Assembly (NCBI GenBank): GCA_965153355.1
Contig: OZ231126.1
Coordinates: 82,088,001 to 82,152,000 of the forward strand
Length of the DNA stretch: 64,000 nucleotides
Source of the DNA: Flaccisagitta enflata
Lineage: Eukaryota; Chaetognatha; Sagittoidea; Aphragmophora
Reading direction: 5' to 3'
Shown here: positions 1 to 11,905 of the stretch, in pieces
How the letters are laid out: each line of letters begins with the position of its first letter
How positions within the stretch are numbered: position 1 is the first letter of the stretch
Program-made: the position numbers and the translations under genes
Notes under the pieces: generated by a model
Databases searched by the model: none
What the model was told of the DNA's origin: nothing
The model's input: only the letters and a program-made list of their open reading frames with translations

Positions 1-279
1 ATAAGATGAGGGCCACGTTCTTAGAAATGCAAAATTGTTTAATTTGTTGAAGTCTTAAAATTTTCCCTTTATAACAGGTGTTCGAAAAAAAATTGTGTCG
101 GTAAGGAGAGAAGCAAGAAATGTGCGTTTTTTTTGGGTGTCTAGATCTTTGTTCCCAGAGTATAGATTTAAAAGATTTCTGTAGTAGCTTGTGTTTAAGT
201 GGAGTTTAAGAGGAGTTTTTAATAGGGAAACAGCGTTTCCTACTGGTTTTTGCTGAAATTCGTACTGAAGTTACTTTTT

Positions 280-830
280 GGGCAGCGGCCCCAAAGGGCC
301 GATGTCCTGTAGAACACAGGGGGGAATTTCGAGACGTCCGTCCGTCCATCCGTCCTTCCGTCCCCCCCCCGTTGACCATCAAGGCCTCGATTTAGCCCTC
401 CCAGGACTCAATTTAGCCCTCCAGGCCCAAAATCGACCCTCTTGGCTTCAAATCAGCCCCCCTCCCATGCCCTAAATCTGCCTCCTGGACTTCTAATCTG
501 CCTCCTGGACCTCAAATCTGCCCTCCAGACCTCAAATCTGCCCTCCAGACCTTCAATCAGCCCTCCAAGCTTAAAACCAGCCTGCCAAACCTCAAACCTG
601 CTCTCCAAGCCTTAATTATGCCCTCCAACCCTCAGATATGCCTTCAGTGGCATAAATCAGCCATCTAAAGCCCCCTCAGGACGAACAGATGTCTCGAAAT
701 TCCCCCCTGTGTTCTACAGGACATCGGCCTTTTGGGGCCGCTGCCCTGCTCTCACTCCACTTTTTCACTGGATCACTCAGCAGGGCATCGGGTACCGCTG
801 ACCATGTGCGATCCTTGGGTGACTAGTTAG
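280..830 (+). mobile_element. Family-B inverted-repeat element with CTCAAATCTGCC minisatellite core
   Basis: The left end reads TTTTTGGGCAGCGGCCCC and continues through CTGTAGAACACAGGGG. The reverse complement of the same roughly 65 bp lies at about 680-746. The core is a degenerate repeat of about 20 bp built on CCTCAAATCTGCCCTCCAGA. After the inverted repeat comes a tail with GCCCTGCT...AGCAGGGC and TACCGCTGACCATGTGC, seen again in the other copies. Relatives lie at 22510, 29608, 44610 and 55738. No coding capacity is visible. Confidence 0.65.
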
Positions 831-1153
831 TATCCATAAGCATCACTGAAAAAATCAATGACCTTCTCTAAATACTTTTTAAATTATTGATTTTTTAAAA
901 GTGCTTGTCAGATGATCAGAAATTCAATGTACACACATAAGAATTTACAAAGAATAAATGAACAAACTTTTAAAAAACATACTAAATCTTGTCCGATTTT
1001 GATGAAATTTGAAGTGGAAGTAGACCACATTGTTAGCAGGCTGTGGTATTTTTTTAGCAGAAACAGCATGTTTTCTAAAACTTTTTTTTATGGTTTTAAG
1101 AATAAAGTAAATGAAGATGAAATCTGAAATATAAATCAATGCTAAGGCCTTAG

Positions 1154-1959
1154 TTTTTAGATGCGTCCTCGCATCTCTATAAGAGGGTCTGTAGTATGTA
1201 AGATCTGGAACGCGAAAATTTCAAAACGCGATTTTCAAGGTTTTCTCTTCATTTCTCTTCATGTCTCTTTATGTCTCTTATATTTCTTATGTCTCTTTCA
1301 TCTCTTTCGTCTCTTTTGTCTCTTTTGTCTCCTGCATGTCTCTTATGTCTCCTGTATGTCTCTTATATCTTTTATGTCTCTTAATTCTCTTATGCATCTT
1401 AGGTCTCTTATGTCTCTTATGTCTCTTATGTCTCTTTTGTCTCTTTTGTCTCTTTTGTCTCCTATATGTCTCCTATGTCTCTTATGTCTCCTATATGTCT
1501 CTTATGTCTCCTATATCTCTTTTGTCTCATATATCTCTTATTTCTCTTATATCTCTTATATCTCTTATATCTCTTAGGTCTCTTATGTCTCTTATGTCTC
1601 TTATGTCTCTTATGTCTCTTATGTCTCTTATGTCTCTTCTGTCTCTTCATGTCTCTTTATGTCTCTTATGCCTCCTCATGTTTCCTCATGTCTCTTCATG
1701 TCTCTCCAAGTCCCTTCATGTCTGTTCATGAGGATGAGGGGAGGGGAGGGGTGGGGGGGGGGGTAGGGAGGCGTCGGGGGAGGGGTGGGGAGGCTTGGGG
1801 GGGGGGGTCGAGCAAGGAATCAGTTTATATTTTCTCTTTATCTCTGCATCTTCATACTTTCATATCATTATATCTTATTATCTTTATATCTTAATAATTC
1901 ATATCATAATATCTTACATCTAAAGAGGACGCATCTATTGGACATCTCTTGGCCTTGTT
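1154..1959 (+). mobile_element. TTTTTAG...GGCCTTGTT element, AGATGCG subfamily
   Basis: The head is TTTTTAG followed by the hairpin GATGCG-TCCT-CGCATC and CTCTATAAGAGGGTCTG. The tail is GGACGCATCTATTGG...GGCCTTGTT. The tail sequence GGACGCATCT is the exact reverse complement of the head AGATGCGTCC. The interior is filled by a degenerate TCTCTTATG minisatellite (about 1250-1730), followed by G-runs. Confidence 0.7.
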
Positions 1960-2738
1960 TACCAATTATCATGACTTTTAATTGGGAACTTTTGTACATA
2001 TGGTTCATCTCCAGTAAAATTTTTGTGAAGATTGAAGCATTTTTAGTCCCCCAAATCGCAAATATATTCTAACAAGGAGCAGAATATTTCTTAATCTGAG
2101 CAAGCTTACAATCAACCAATATCTACCCCACTAGACTAGCGAATTTTGCCTAGTATTAGCAAATAGCACCATTAGACTACAGTTCAAAAATCATGACAAA
2201 ACTCCCAAAGCTTTTTGCACAATGCCAATTTTACTAAAAATGGTATTATTTTGATTTAGGATAAACATCATATCTGGCAGTCCAAAAAAGAGGTGACTTC
2301 AGTAAAAACGTGATAACGGCTAAAGTTTTCAACGGATTTTGATGAAATTTTAACCAGACACAGTTCAAATCATGGTTATCATTCACTGCAAATTTTATGC
2401 AAATTGGTCAACATCTCCATACGTTTTTGCTCTCTCAAAATTTGTTCGTTTTTTTTTTGCCATAGTTACTAGGTTTTCTTTTACTAATAAGATAATTCTA
2501 AACAACAAAACTATATATTTCATTTAAGAAATTATAATCTGGTCATTAACATAGCTGTAGAAAGAGACTGAAACCAAAACTTTGCCTTCGTTTGCACCCC
2601 GACATAAGTAGACTCGAGTGACAAATCACAAATGTAGTTAGGTCTGGACGTGAGTGATTTGACTGATATTCAGTAATTTATGAAATTGATTGATTGATAA
2701 ATCTTCTGATTGATCGATTCATTGAACGTGTCACGTAC
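1960..2738. other. AT-rich sequence without recognisable feature
   Basis: Unique-looking AT-rich DNA. I searched both strands for the ARMC3-like exon that should follow exon 4 and did not see one here. Confidence 0.4.
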
Positions 2739-2858
2739 ATCTTGGTCTCCTGAATTGATCATGTTCACGGCGTTGCTGTTAAATTCGTTGGTCGTCGTTA
2801 TTTGACCCTTGACCGTCCAATCGATCGACAGCAGCGTCAACACCTCCAAAGACAGTTT
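2739..2858 (-). CDS. ARMC3: ARMC3-like protein, exon 4 (armadillo repeat)
   Basis: Forty codons, phase 0 at both ends. The acceptor is a (CT)n tract ending CTTAG immediately before AAACTGTCT; the donor is GAT|GTACGT. The peptide starts KLSLEVLTLLSIDW and ends NMINSGDQD. It continues the armadillo helix pattern from exon 3 and aligns without a gap to the fourth armadillo stretch of ARMC3 as I remember the family. The neighbouring (AG)n repeat on the plus strand doubles as the polypyrimidine tract of this acceptor. The next exon in phase that fits is on the opposite strand at 31982. Confidence 0.65.
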
Positions 2859-2859
2859 C

Positions 2860-3068
<209 letters not shown>

Positions 3069-3091
3069 CTTGACATTGAGCCACGTGTTTC

Positions 3092-3230
3092 TTTTTAGGT
3101 GCGACAAAGCACCTCTATAACTGGCTGTGTCCGTTGGTTGGTTGGTTGGTCGGTCGGTTGGTCGGTCGGTTGGTAACGCATTCGTTTGACGATCCACACC
3201 GTCGCACCTATTGGCCTACTTGGCCTTGTT
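3092..3230 (+). mobile_element. Compact TTTTTAG element, AGGTGCGAC subfamily
   Basis: A 139-bp minimal copy: TTTTTAGGTGCGACAAAGCACC, then CTCTATAACTGG, a GTTGGTCGGTCGG run, and the tail GTCGCACCTATTGG...GGCCTTGTT. The tail GTCGCACCT is the reverse complement of the head AGGTGCGAC. A near twin is at 27310. It sits in intron 3 of the ARMC3-like gene. Confidence 0.75.
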
Positions 3231-3315
3231 TACCACCATTTGATCTTAATTTTTCGGGAACTCTGTTTTGTCCGAATTTCACTCGGCGCCTTTCAGAGAC
3301 TGATCCATATCATAC

Positions 3316-3458
3316 TTGAATCTCGGTGTTTTGATTCTTTAAATGCTGACAAAGAGTTTGGAGAGGAAGAAGAAGCATAAATTTGGTGGCGAACCGGAAA
3401 TCGGCGCTAAGATGCGTCAAAAGCGTCAACGTGGCCACGACCAGTTCGGAATTCACGC
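3316..3458 (-). CDS. ARMC3: ARMC3-like protein, exon 3 (armadillo repeat)
   Basis: 143 nt: two bases complete a split codon from exon 2, then 47 codons, ending in phase 0. The acceptor is TTAATTAG|GC and the donor CAA|GTATGA. The peptide begins VNSELVVATLTLLTHLSADF and includes LLPLQTLCQHLKNQNTEIQ. This is a leucine-rich helix pair with the spacing of an armadillo repeat. It follows exon 2 in phase (G|GC giving Gly). The whole intron to exon 4 is an (AG)n tract plus one TTTTTAG element. Confidence 0.72.
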
Positions 3459-3692
3459 CTAATTAAACATGCAAATCGAGGTTCAGTTTTAATTGAACGA
3501 TGACCTTTAAAGTCACCCCTCGCAACAGCGCAACCGCGATATAGATGACTACATCCGAGCCAATTTAACATTTTTCTATCGATCCGTCCGCCGGCCCGTC
3601 TGTTCGTCCGTTGATAGAAATTTGTTTCTTCGGCGTTTTTGTGCTACTACTCCTGCCCAATCAATTGAAATTCCTGACTTACAATACAATCT

Positions 3693-3905
3693 TTTTTAGT
3701 CGCGTGCACGCGACTCTACAACCTGCTTTGTCCGTTGGTTGGTCGGTTGGTCGGTCGGTCGGTTGGTCGGTCGGTCGGTCAGTTACACTTTACTTTTTTT
3801 ATGATTTTATTTCTTTGACCTCACTACTCCAAATGATCTAGTGACCTCAAATATGGCCCCTGCCCACCCGCACGCGACTTCGGTAGCCGTGTATCCGGCC
3901 TTGTT
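3693..3905 (+). mobile_element. TTTTTAG element, AGTCGCGTGC subfamily
   Basis: The head hairpin AGTCGCGTGCACGCGACT is almost perfectly palindromic. GTTGGTCGGTCGGTCGG repeats follow. The tail is GCACGCGACTTCGGTAGCC and GTGTATCCGGCCTTGTT. The core carries CACTTTACTTTTTT and CCTGCCCACCCG blocks shared with the copies at 10142, 21375 and 28874. Confidence 0.75.
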
Positions 3906-4246
3906 TTATTTAAGGACCGGTAATTTTTTCCTGAGGCTGGGACGTTCGGGTGTGCCAATATGCTAAAGTATTTTTGATCAGATCATCGACATCAGGGAAT
4001 ATAAACAAAAAAATTTTAAAATCTTTAGCATTTTTATTTTTTTTTAATTTCATTCATCTTCCATTTTTTTTTGCGCAAGTAAAGATTTAAAAATATATAT
4101 TCTTCCAGCATCTGCACCCAGTTTTGGTGAAAATAAGACCCATAATTTTTACAGAAAAGATTTGTTATTGTCTTTTTTTACAACTTTTGTTATAAATAAA
4201 CAACCATTACCTTGTTGCAACTAGAATTAACACCAACATATTTATG
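3906..4246. other. AT-rich sequence, nothing recognised
   Basis: No gene, inverted repeat or tandem repeat seen. Confidence 0.4.
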
Positions 4247-4248
4247 TA

Positions 4249-5194
4249 CAGTCGAGCTTCACTAGAGCGCACCCGCTAATAAGGCATCCCTCGCATCAAG
4301 GCATGATTTGAAAAGTCCCAACTTTTTTCTCTTTATTCTTTTATTGAAAAGCCCCGCATATAAGGTACCCGCCTATTAGGCAAATTTCACTATAGCGCAT
4401 GAATAATGGGGTTTTTGGATGAGTTTTTGCTCGCTTTGAAGGCATCTGATAAACTAAGTGTGTTTAGGATGAGGAGGTGGATAACCTAAGGGTGCAAGAA
4501 AAGGCAAAAGACAGAAAAGAATTACCAATGAGAGCGATGATGATGATAAAGAGGAATACCAATGACGATGAAGAGGTATACCAATGATGAAAAGGAGCAC
4601 CGATGATTAGAGGAAGTGAAAGTAACAGACAAAGTGGGGAAAAGTGAGAGGAGGGAGATGATGAAGAAGAGGAGCAAAAAGTTGATTAGCCAACGAATCC
4701 ATGCCAATAAACCACTTCATGCCTTTTGAGTAATGGGTCTAAGAATGGTTGCTACCATGCTAGATTCAAAATCAATGAAAGTGACACAGTCTTATAACCT
4801 TTTAAATATTTTCTCAATGTCATCTTCAACTAAGTCTTTCTTGGAGAGATATACGATCCCCATCATGAGTTTATCTTTCATGCACTGCAGTCACTTTTCT
4901 TTATTCATTCATGGTAAGTCAGATGGCGAGCTGGTTAATGAATGATGATAACAGCGAGACTTTACTTTTTGCAAAAAATAAAGGAAGATCCAAATTCTTT
5001 TTGTTGCCATTTCCCAGCATCCATCTATACCTATTTGATTGTGTATCAAACCAAAAAATAGAATGATTAAAGCATATTTGAACCTTATGTGTTCAGTATG
5101 ATGCAGAAATATACATGCTTGGCTATAAGGCACCCCGCCTAGAAGGCATGAAATCAACCGGTCCCTTGAAATGCCTTCTAGTGAAGCTTAACTG
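4249..5194. mobile_element. Non-autonomous TIR element with TA target duplication
   Basis: The ends are CAGTCGAGCTTCACTAGAGC and, inverted, CAGTTAAGCTTCACTAGAAG, each flanked by TA. The termini begin CAGT like the pogo-like elements at 19756 and 52635. The interior has inverted blocks (AAGGCATGATTTGAAAAGTCCC-like sequence at both ends) and no transposase. Confidence 0.65.
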
Positions 5195-5196
5195 TA

Positions 5197-5980
5197 TTTA
5201 AATTTGATTAAAATCATAAGCAATTATACTGATACAAAATCATCAACACAGCAATATACAAATAGGCGGCTGAAAATAAGTTTAAAAAAAAATAGAAGAT
5301 GAAGGAAATTTGACAAAATAAAAACGCTGAAGGTCTTAGAAGTTAATACTTTATGCTATCTGATGCTGATGGTCTTGACAAAATCCTTTTGCATATTGAC
5401 ACACCCGACTGGGACGTCCTTAATCTTTTGCAGATTTTAGGCTAAAATGTTCTTACCATGTCCTTAATATTTTTTCATGATTTTTTTTTATATTGTTAAA
5501 CATGCTGTGATATTTCTTATACATTCTTTGAATAAATAGCTCTAGGTGATTTATCGGGAAAAAAATCGAAGTCAGTCTTCGACCAAATGTGGCCTCTAAT
5601 GAAATTGATAAGGTAAGTAAATTTAATAATTCTTTTTCATTTGGCGCCAAACAGAATGTTCTACGACAAAAATTTTTCGCGCTTTGATTTTTTAAAGATT
5701 TATTTACGAAAAATTTAAATTGAATTTTTTTTCTCGATTTATTATGATTTTAAGTAGGATCAATAAAAGGGTGTATTCATGCTTTTTTGAGCATGCAAAT
5801 ACAAGATATCATGTTTATGAGCATTGTTACTCATCTGTGAGGGTGTTTTGACAGTCTAGCTCATTTAGCTGATTTAGCTCCATCTTTTTTTTTTTTCAAA
5901 TGCGATAAATGAATAAATATTTGGATATATGTTTAAGCAAGCAGATACAAAAAATCTAAAAAGTGTATGGGTCCACGACT
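5197..5980. other. AT-rich sequence, nothing recognised
   Basis: Contains a block (about 5780-5890, GCATGCAAATACAAGA...TCATTTAGCT) that recurs at 7290-7480, so it is probably old repetitive DNA. No gene seen. Confidence 0.35.
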
Positions 5981-5984
5981 GGGG

Positions 5985-6355
5985 TGTAATGGCAATGTTT
6001 AACGGCATTGTCAAACGGCTTTGTCAGACAACATTGTCAAACGGCGTTGTCAAACGACAATGTCAAACGGCGTTGTCAGATGACATTGTCAAGCGGTGAT
6101 GTCAAACGTGGTTGTCAAACGACGTTGTCAAACAACGTTGTCAAATGACGTTGTCAAAAGACGTTGTCAAACGTTGCTGTCAAACAACATTGTCAAACGA
6201 AATTGTCAAACGACGTTGTCAAACAACGTTGTCAAACGGCGTTGTCAAATGGCGTTGTCAAATGGCGTTGTCAAACGGCATTGTCAAATGGCATTGTCAA
6301 ACGGCATCGTCAAACGGCATTGTCAAACAGTATTGTCAAACAGCATTGACAGTCT
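5985..6355. repeat. Minisatellite, about 13-bp unit GTTGTCAAACGGC
   Basis: About 27 imperfect copies; variants differ mostly at the ACGGC/ACGAC/ATGGC positions. Confidence 0.85.
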
Positions 6356-6362
6356 ACAAAGT

Positions 6363-7085
6363 TTCAACCAAATGAGTTGAAAAATACCAAAGTTATGCGA
6401 TTTTTTCACTTGTAGATGGTAGGCTGGTTAGGTGGTTAGCCAGTTTGCCCATTTAGCATGCTAAAAGCTTTATGAATCACAAACATATGTTGAGTCCTTC
6501 CATTTAGAGATTCCATACCAAGTTTCAACCAAGTTGGTTGAAAAATGCTTAAGTTATGCACATTATCCACTTTTAAGTTGGTAGGCTGGGTGGGTGGTAG
6601 GCTGGTTAGCATGCTGAAATCTCTATAAATTGCAAACATATGTGAAGTCCTACCATTTAGAAACTTTATACCAAGTTTTGAACAAATTGATTGAAAAATG
6701 CCAAAGTCATGAGTGTTTGGTACTTTTAAGTTGGGTGGTAGGCCGGTTTGGTCGGTTAGCATGTTAAAATCTTTACAAATCAAATATGTATGTCGAGTCC
6801 TTTCATTTAGAGGCTACATACCAAGTTTCAACCAAATTGGTTGAAAAATGTCAAAGTTATGCACGTTTTCCACTTTTAAGCTGGTTGGCTGGTAGGATGG
6901 TAGGCCGGTTTGGCTGATTCGCATGCTGAAATCTTTACAATTCAAATGCATATGTTGAGTCCTTCCATTTAGAGACAACATAGTTACCAAGTTTCAACCA
7001 AATTGGTTGAAAAATGCCGAAGTTATGCAAGTTTTTCACTTTTAAGCTGGTGGGCTGGTTGGGCTGGTTGGGGGTGATCAAATCT
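6363..7085. repeat. Tandem array of about 150-bp units
   Basis: Five diverged units carry the landmarks ACCAAGTTTCAACCAAATTGG, AAAAATGCCAAAGTTATGC, GCTGGTTGGCTGGTAGG and GTCCTTCCATTTAGAG. No conserved reading frame runs through the array. Confidence 0.75.
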
Positions 7086-7490
7086 TAACATACGCATAGG
7101 CTGCAGAGCAGCTTACCCCAGTACAACTTCCCTCCAAATATGAAGCAAATCAGTCAAGGCGTTCAAGAGTTAGCCCATTTTTAAAAGTGTGAACGACGAC
7201 GAGGACAACAACGACGACAACGACGACGACACCCACCCGCATTGAATTATAGTCCTCGTCAGAATGGTATTCTGTCATGGACAAAAAGCATGTCAGTGAG
7301 CTTAGCTGCTTATATGCGAGGGTGTTTTTAAGTGTTCTAGCTCACTTAGCTCATTTAGATCAGTTTTTTTCTTCTGATTTTTAATGAGATAAATAAATAA
7401 ATGTTTTGATGTGAGCGTGCAAATACAAGAAAGCATATCAGTCTAGTTGAATGATTTTGAGCATTTTGGCTCATCTAGCTCATTTGGCTC

Positions 7491-7909
7491 AGACCAGGGC
7501 CCCGCAGAGGAACTTGGGGCCCCTATACTATCCAAAAATCGGGGCCCCCCACCCCGGGTAGGCACAATTGCCAGCTTGAATAGTAACATATGCAGTTTTA
7601 GTATACATCACTTTTCAGTCTTTTTTCACCAAACAAAGAGCTTGGTTTTGCACTTCCTTCAATCAGGGGCCTTAATTTGTATTGAGCCTTTGATTTTTTT
7701 CTTTTTTCTTTCTTTTTCTTTTTCCTTTTTCTTTTTCTTTTTCTTTTTTCTTTCTTTTTTTTTCTTTTTTCTTTCTTTTTTTTCCTTTTTTTCTCTTTTT
7801 CCTCCCTTTTCCCTTTCTTTCCTCCTAACAATTAAGGGGGCCCTCCGGGCCCCCTGGAGGTTCGGGCCCCTATAATTTGTATAGGTTGTATAGGCCTCTG
7901 CAGGGCTCT
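7491..7909. mobile_element. TIR element with polypyrimidine core
   Basis: The left end CAGACCAGGGCCCCGCAGAGG matches, inverted, CCTCTGCAGGGCTCTGG at the right. GGGGCCC blocks lie inside each end. The middle (about 7690-7820) is CTTTTT-rich. Confidence 0.5.
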
Positions 7910-8257
7910 GGCTCTGTCCTATTTTTCTCTGATATTCAGTGCAATCAATACATACAATTGCTCTTGATTTGATCTAACAAATAGAAATATTTTGGACTGA
8001 AAACAAAAGCTTGGTGAAAAGTGACCAATGCCTACGACTTTTTTCCTCACGGCGACAGCCGCCATTACTGGTATTTGTTCAAAACCAGATTAAATATTGT
8101 AAAATGATAATATATTTTCCTATTTTCCATATGTTATGAAATTTCTTCCCTAAATCTGAGGCTGGGCTTAATTTTTGGAAAATTTTCAGCCTCATGTCCA
8201 TATAAACTTTTGTCCTTACTCGATCAAAAAGAGTGAATAACTTTTTTCATCACTGTC

Positions 8258-8303
8258 CCCACCTACTCGCACGCGACTTGGTCAGCCGTATATCCGGCCT
8301 AGT
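8258..8303 (+). mobile_element. Orphan tail of a TTTTTAG element
   Basis: CGCACGCGACTTGGTCAGCC followed by GTATATCCGGCCTAGTT, with no matching head upstream. It lies directly beside the complete copy at 8316. Confidence 0.5.
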
Positions 8304-8315
8304 TATCATTGTTAA

Positions 8316-8454
8316 TTTTTAGTCGCGGACACGCAACTCTACACCTTGCCGTGTCGGTCGGTCCGTCCGTCACATTTCTGAATTACGAGTGGTTTTCGCA
8401 TTACTGCTCCTGCCCAGCCGTCTGCGACTGGATTGCTGTGTATCCGGCCTTGTT
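8316..8454 (+). mobile_element. TTTTTAG element, 139 bp
   Basis: The head TTTTTAGTCGCGGACACGCAAC mixes two subfamily arms. The tail is TCTGCGACTGG...GTATCCGGCCTTGTT. The copy sits in intron 2, 33 bp past the exon 2 donor. Confidence 0.65.
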
Positions 8455-8487
8455 TTTTCACTACGACGGTTCCTCAAAAAACAAGAC

Positions 8488-8620
8488 CTGCTCTGGCAAA
8501 GGGAAAGAGAAAGATTTCGACTCTGTCGAAAGATTTGACGATGCGGAGGTCGGAAGTCGACGACTCGACGAGAGAGTTCAAAAGCAAAATAGTCTGAAGG
8601 GCCAAGTCTTGATTGCGCCT
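8488..8620 (-). CDS. ARMC3: ARMC3-like protein, exon 2 (armadillo repeat)
   Basis: 133 nt, entering in phase 0 and leaving in phase 1. The acceptor is CCATTAG|AGGCGCAAT and the donor GCAG|GTCTTG. The peptide begins RRNQDLALQTILLLNSLVES and ends FLFPFARAG. The RRN at the start of a helix, followed by a leucine-rich segment, matches the end of the first armadillo repeat of ARMC3. All three forward frames are open for a while, but only this one joins exon 1 (phase 0) and exon 3 (phase 1). Confidence 0.72.
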
Positions 8621-8721
8621 CTAATGGAACAGAGATTACAGTAACATGTTGTCGAAGTGGCCTCTTTTTATCTCACCATCCATCTATCTATCACTGATCT
8701 GTCTACGAATCAGTTGATCGA

Positions 8722-8732
8722 TCGATCGATCG

Positions 8733-8821
<89 letters not shown>

Positions 8822-8853
8822 TCAATAAATCAATCAATCAATCAGTCGATCAA
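8722..8853. repeat. (TCAA)n microsatellite
   Basis: About 32 tetranucleotide units with a few GATC-type variants at the edges. Lies in intron 1. Confidence 0.95.
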
Positions 8854-8936
8854 TCCATGAAAGATAATCTATCTACGTTTTTGTTACTGGTTGAGTGTTT
8901 GTGAGTGTGTGTGTGTGTGTTTGTGACTTGTGAGTG

Positions 8937-9089
<153 letters not shown>

Positions 9090-9101
9090 CTTCCACCCCA
9101 C

Positions 9102-9389
9102 CTCCAAATAAGCCAGTATCCTCGCCGTCACTCCGCGACGACTCAACTCTTCAACCCCGTGTTCGCATTTAACGACGTATTCATTCAGCGCCGTTAAAAT
9201 GGAAACCAAGACGGCGTCTTCTTGCGCGTCGAAGAGGAGGACGACCGAGTTGAGAAGCGCCACTTCCGTTTCCAGCGCCTCGTAACGATCGGCGGCCGAC
9301 GAGGCGCCACCTTTCCGACTTCCGCCTCTAGAAGTCGCGCGGGATTTCATCGAAGCCAAAGACTTGGTCCGCTTCGACTTGGGACCCAT
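9102..9389 (-). CDS. ARMC3: ARMC3-like protein, exon 1 with start codon
   Basis: 96 codons from an ATG in strong context (AACAACCATGG) to the donor GAG|GTGGGG, phase 0. The first 40 residues are basic and serine/glycine-rich (MGPKSKRTKSLASMKSRATS...). The first armadillo helices follow: NSVVLLFDAQEDAVL, LTALNEYVV, ELSRRGVTARILAYLE. ARMC3 proteins also begin MGxK and have a VVLML...EEEIL...G..EPLTKLL pattern at the same distance, so the match is gapless over about 56 residues. ARMC3 acts in cilia and sperm flagella, probably as a scaffold. Transcription would start in or upstream of the adjoining (CAA)n tract. Another armadillo protein is possible from this exon alone. Confidence 0.75.
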
Positions 9390-9390
9390 G

Positions 9391-9687
<297 letters not shown>

Positions 9688-10075
9688 ATTCTTTCTTTTT
9701 CCCCCTAATTCTATGTTTCAATTGGTTTGTTCTCTCTCTGTCTTTCTTTCTGTTTTTCTTCCATCGATCTCTCTTTTTTGGCTTTGTTTCTGTTTTCCCT
9801 CTTTTTTTTTTTTTTTTGTCTTCCTTTTTTTTTCAATTCTAGGTGCTTCTCTTGAAATTGTTTGCAACGTTAAGAAATGATAAGCAATATCGCATCACAG
9901 AACGAGCAGCTTCTATCTCCGGGCCCAGATTTCAAACTCAGGGTGGATCTATGTAGGATGTGAGGACGAATGATAAGTGGAACAATATCCCTCACTACTA
10001 TCTAGAACAAAAGTTAGACAACAGGGTAAGAATTCATTAATTTATTTTATGCAGATGATAATTGATAAGACTCTT

Positions 10076-11085
10076 AAATATGTTCAATACTTGATGTGCT
10101 CTCCCTGGGCGTCAAGGACCGCGTTCATATGCCTCAGCATGTTTTTAGTCGCGTGCTACGCGACTCTACACCCCGCTATGTCGGTCCGTCGGTCGGTTGG
10201 TCGGTCCCCTTTTTACTTTTTTCGGCGTTTTTGAGCTTTTTGAGCTTACTGCTCCTGCCCATATATATAATATTCTGGTGACCTTCTCCAGCACTGCTCC
10301 TGCCCACCCGCATGCGACTAGGGTAGCCGTGTATCCGGCCTTGTTTTAAAGAGATTTGAGGTAAATTGGCGGGATCTTCCTTCAGACATTAGGAGCAACT
10401 CTTTTCAGCGAAGTAGCCAAGCCACACTGGAAAATAGGGCATGCTTACCCGTCTGTACCATCTGTCTGGGGTCTGTGAGAGCAATGGTTTACATTTTTGT
10501 ACATAGAGGCCACCTCTTTTGATTGCCAGAAAGTGCAATGAAAACAAAAAACTCTCACTCCCCTGCAGCTTCTCCTGCCTCTCAGCTGTCTCTGCTGTTC
10601 CTCAGCTGCATTTTGGTCCCGTTTTTAAGGGAAAAAATCGATGAAAGATGCGATGATGGATTTCCATAATGCAATGAGCAGATATTGCAACTATTTTCCA
10701 TGTGCTATAACTCCTAAAGTGATAAAAAGTGTATCTTCAGATTTTGAACCTAGAATCGTCATTGCCATAGCTACAGATAGAGCCTAGTCTTTCCATGGCA
10801 AAAGGCGGCAATGGATTTTTTTTCTGTCTCAGTAATGACATAAAGAGGAAAACATTACTTAAAGTAACTTTCTGGGCAATACAAGATAAAGAATTGTTCA
10901 AAACTGGTGTGGATCACTTTCCATAAGACCTGTCTATAGATCTATCAATCAAAAATTGAAATAAAAAATCATTGTTTATTCGCCATATTACTAAAAAACG
11001 CCCTTAGTGCAAGCTCGCGTGTTCCTTATTTTGTAGCTGTTTTATTATAGACCAAAGTGATTCAATAGGGTTGAGATCTGCGCTG
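10076..11085 (-). pseudogene. Tc1/mariner transposase relic, split by an insertion
   Basis: At 10990-11085 (minus) the reading ADLNPIESLWSIIKQLQNKE carries the DLNPIE-LW block that surrounds the last catalytic acidic residue of Tc1/mariner DDE transposases. At 10141-10076 (minus) MLRHMNAVLDAQGEHIKY followed by a stop matches the usual C-terminus of these enzymes. The pieces between are out of frame or interrupted (stop after SLH), about 550 bp of unrelated sequence intervenes, and a TTTTTAG element sits just before the C-terminal block. Another diverged copy of the family is at 20076-20310. No catalytic product is possible. Confidence 0.7.
10142..10345 (+). mobile_element. TTTTTAG element inside the Tc1 relic
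   Basis: The head is TTTTTAGTCGCGTGCTACGCGAC and the tail GCATGCGACTAGGGTAGCC plus GTGTATCCGGCCTTGTT. The flanks (CCTCAGCATG and TAAAGAGATTT) are almost adjacent in the related copy at 20150-20190, which serves as an empty site. Confidence 0.78.
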
Positions 11086-11754
11086 TTTGACCTCCTGATT
11101 GGTGTGCCCTTGCTTTGTTGTAAAAGCGGAGACTACCAGAGCGCCATCTTTCATCAACTAACTATTTTTTTTGTCATTTTTTATTTGGAGTAGCAACCTC
11201 ATTTTGTCTGTCCTTTCCAAATGCTTTGACTTAAATGGACACAGTTTGCGCCATTAGATAAAAATTTCTCTCTAGTTTCAGTCTCACCAATTTTTATATG
11301 GATTTTTATTCTAAGCGAGGATATTTCCCAAAACGTCTGTTGTCATACTCATGCTCTAGACAGTATAGTCTATACCCACACTGAAATAAATGGAAGAAGG
11401 CCTTGTGAACCCTCACTGACTAGTTAGTTCGCGCACCACTCCTAGTTTTACATAAAACAGAAGCTGAAAAGCATCCTTTCTCAACTTCCTCATGTGACAT
11501 CCTTTCTTAGCTACCCCATGTGACATCCTTTCTCAACTACCTCATGTGAGATGTGACATCTGTGTTGCACAACCATGATATCTGAGTAAAAAAGATGATT
11601 ATCTGTCACATTAGGTTTTGACTCTATGTGCCTCTGTACAATACATCTGAGATGTGGTGTATATACGACGACATGTCCATTTATGTCGAAAATACCCGTT
11701 TTTAATGTCTATTAAAAACTCCATGTGCGTTCCCAAAAAAATGTCATTTTTTTC

Positions 11755-11905
11755 GGTTGGTTGGTTGATCGGTTGGTCACATTTTACTTTTTTTATGATT
11801 TTATTTCTTTGACTCCACTGCTACTGCCCAAAAGGTCTAGTGACCTCAAATATGGCCCTTGCCCACCCACACGCGACTTCGGTAGCCATGTGTCCGGCCT
11901 TGTTC
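11755..11905 (+). mobile_element. 5'-truncated TTTTTAG element
   Basis: It starts in CGGTTGGTTGGTTGATCGG, then CACATTTTACTTTTTT, and ends CACGCGACTTCGGTAGCC and ATGTGTCCGGCCTTGTT. The head hairpin is missing. Confidence 0.6.

Noticed and set aside
5985-6380. Regular short repeats resembling a CRISPR array
   Set aside because: The unit is about 13 bp with no spacers, and the genome is eukaryotic; it is an ordinary minisatellite.
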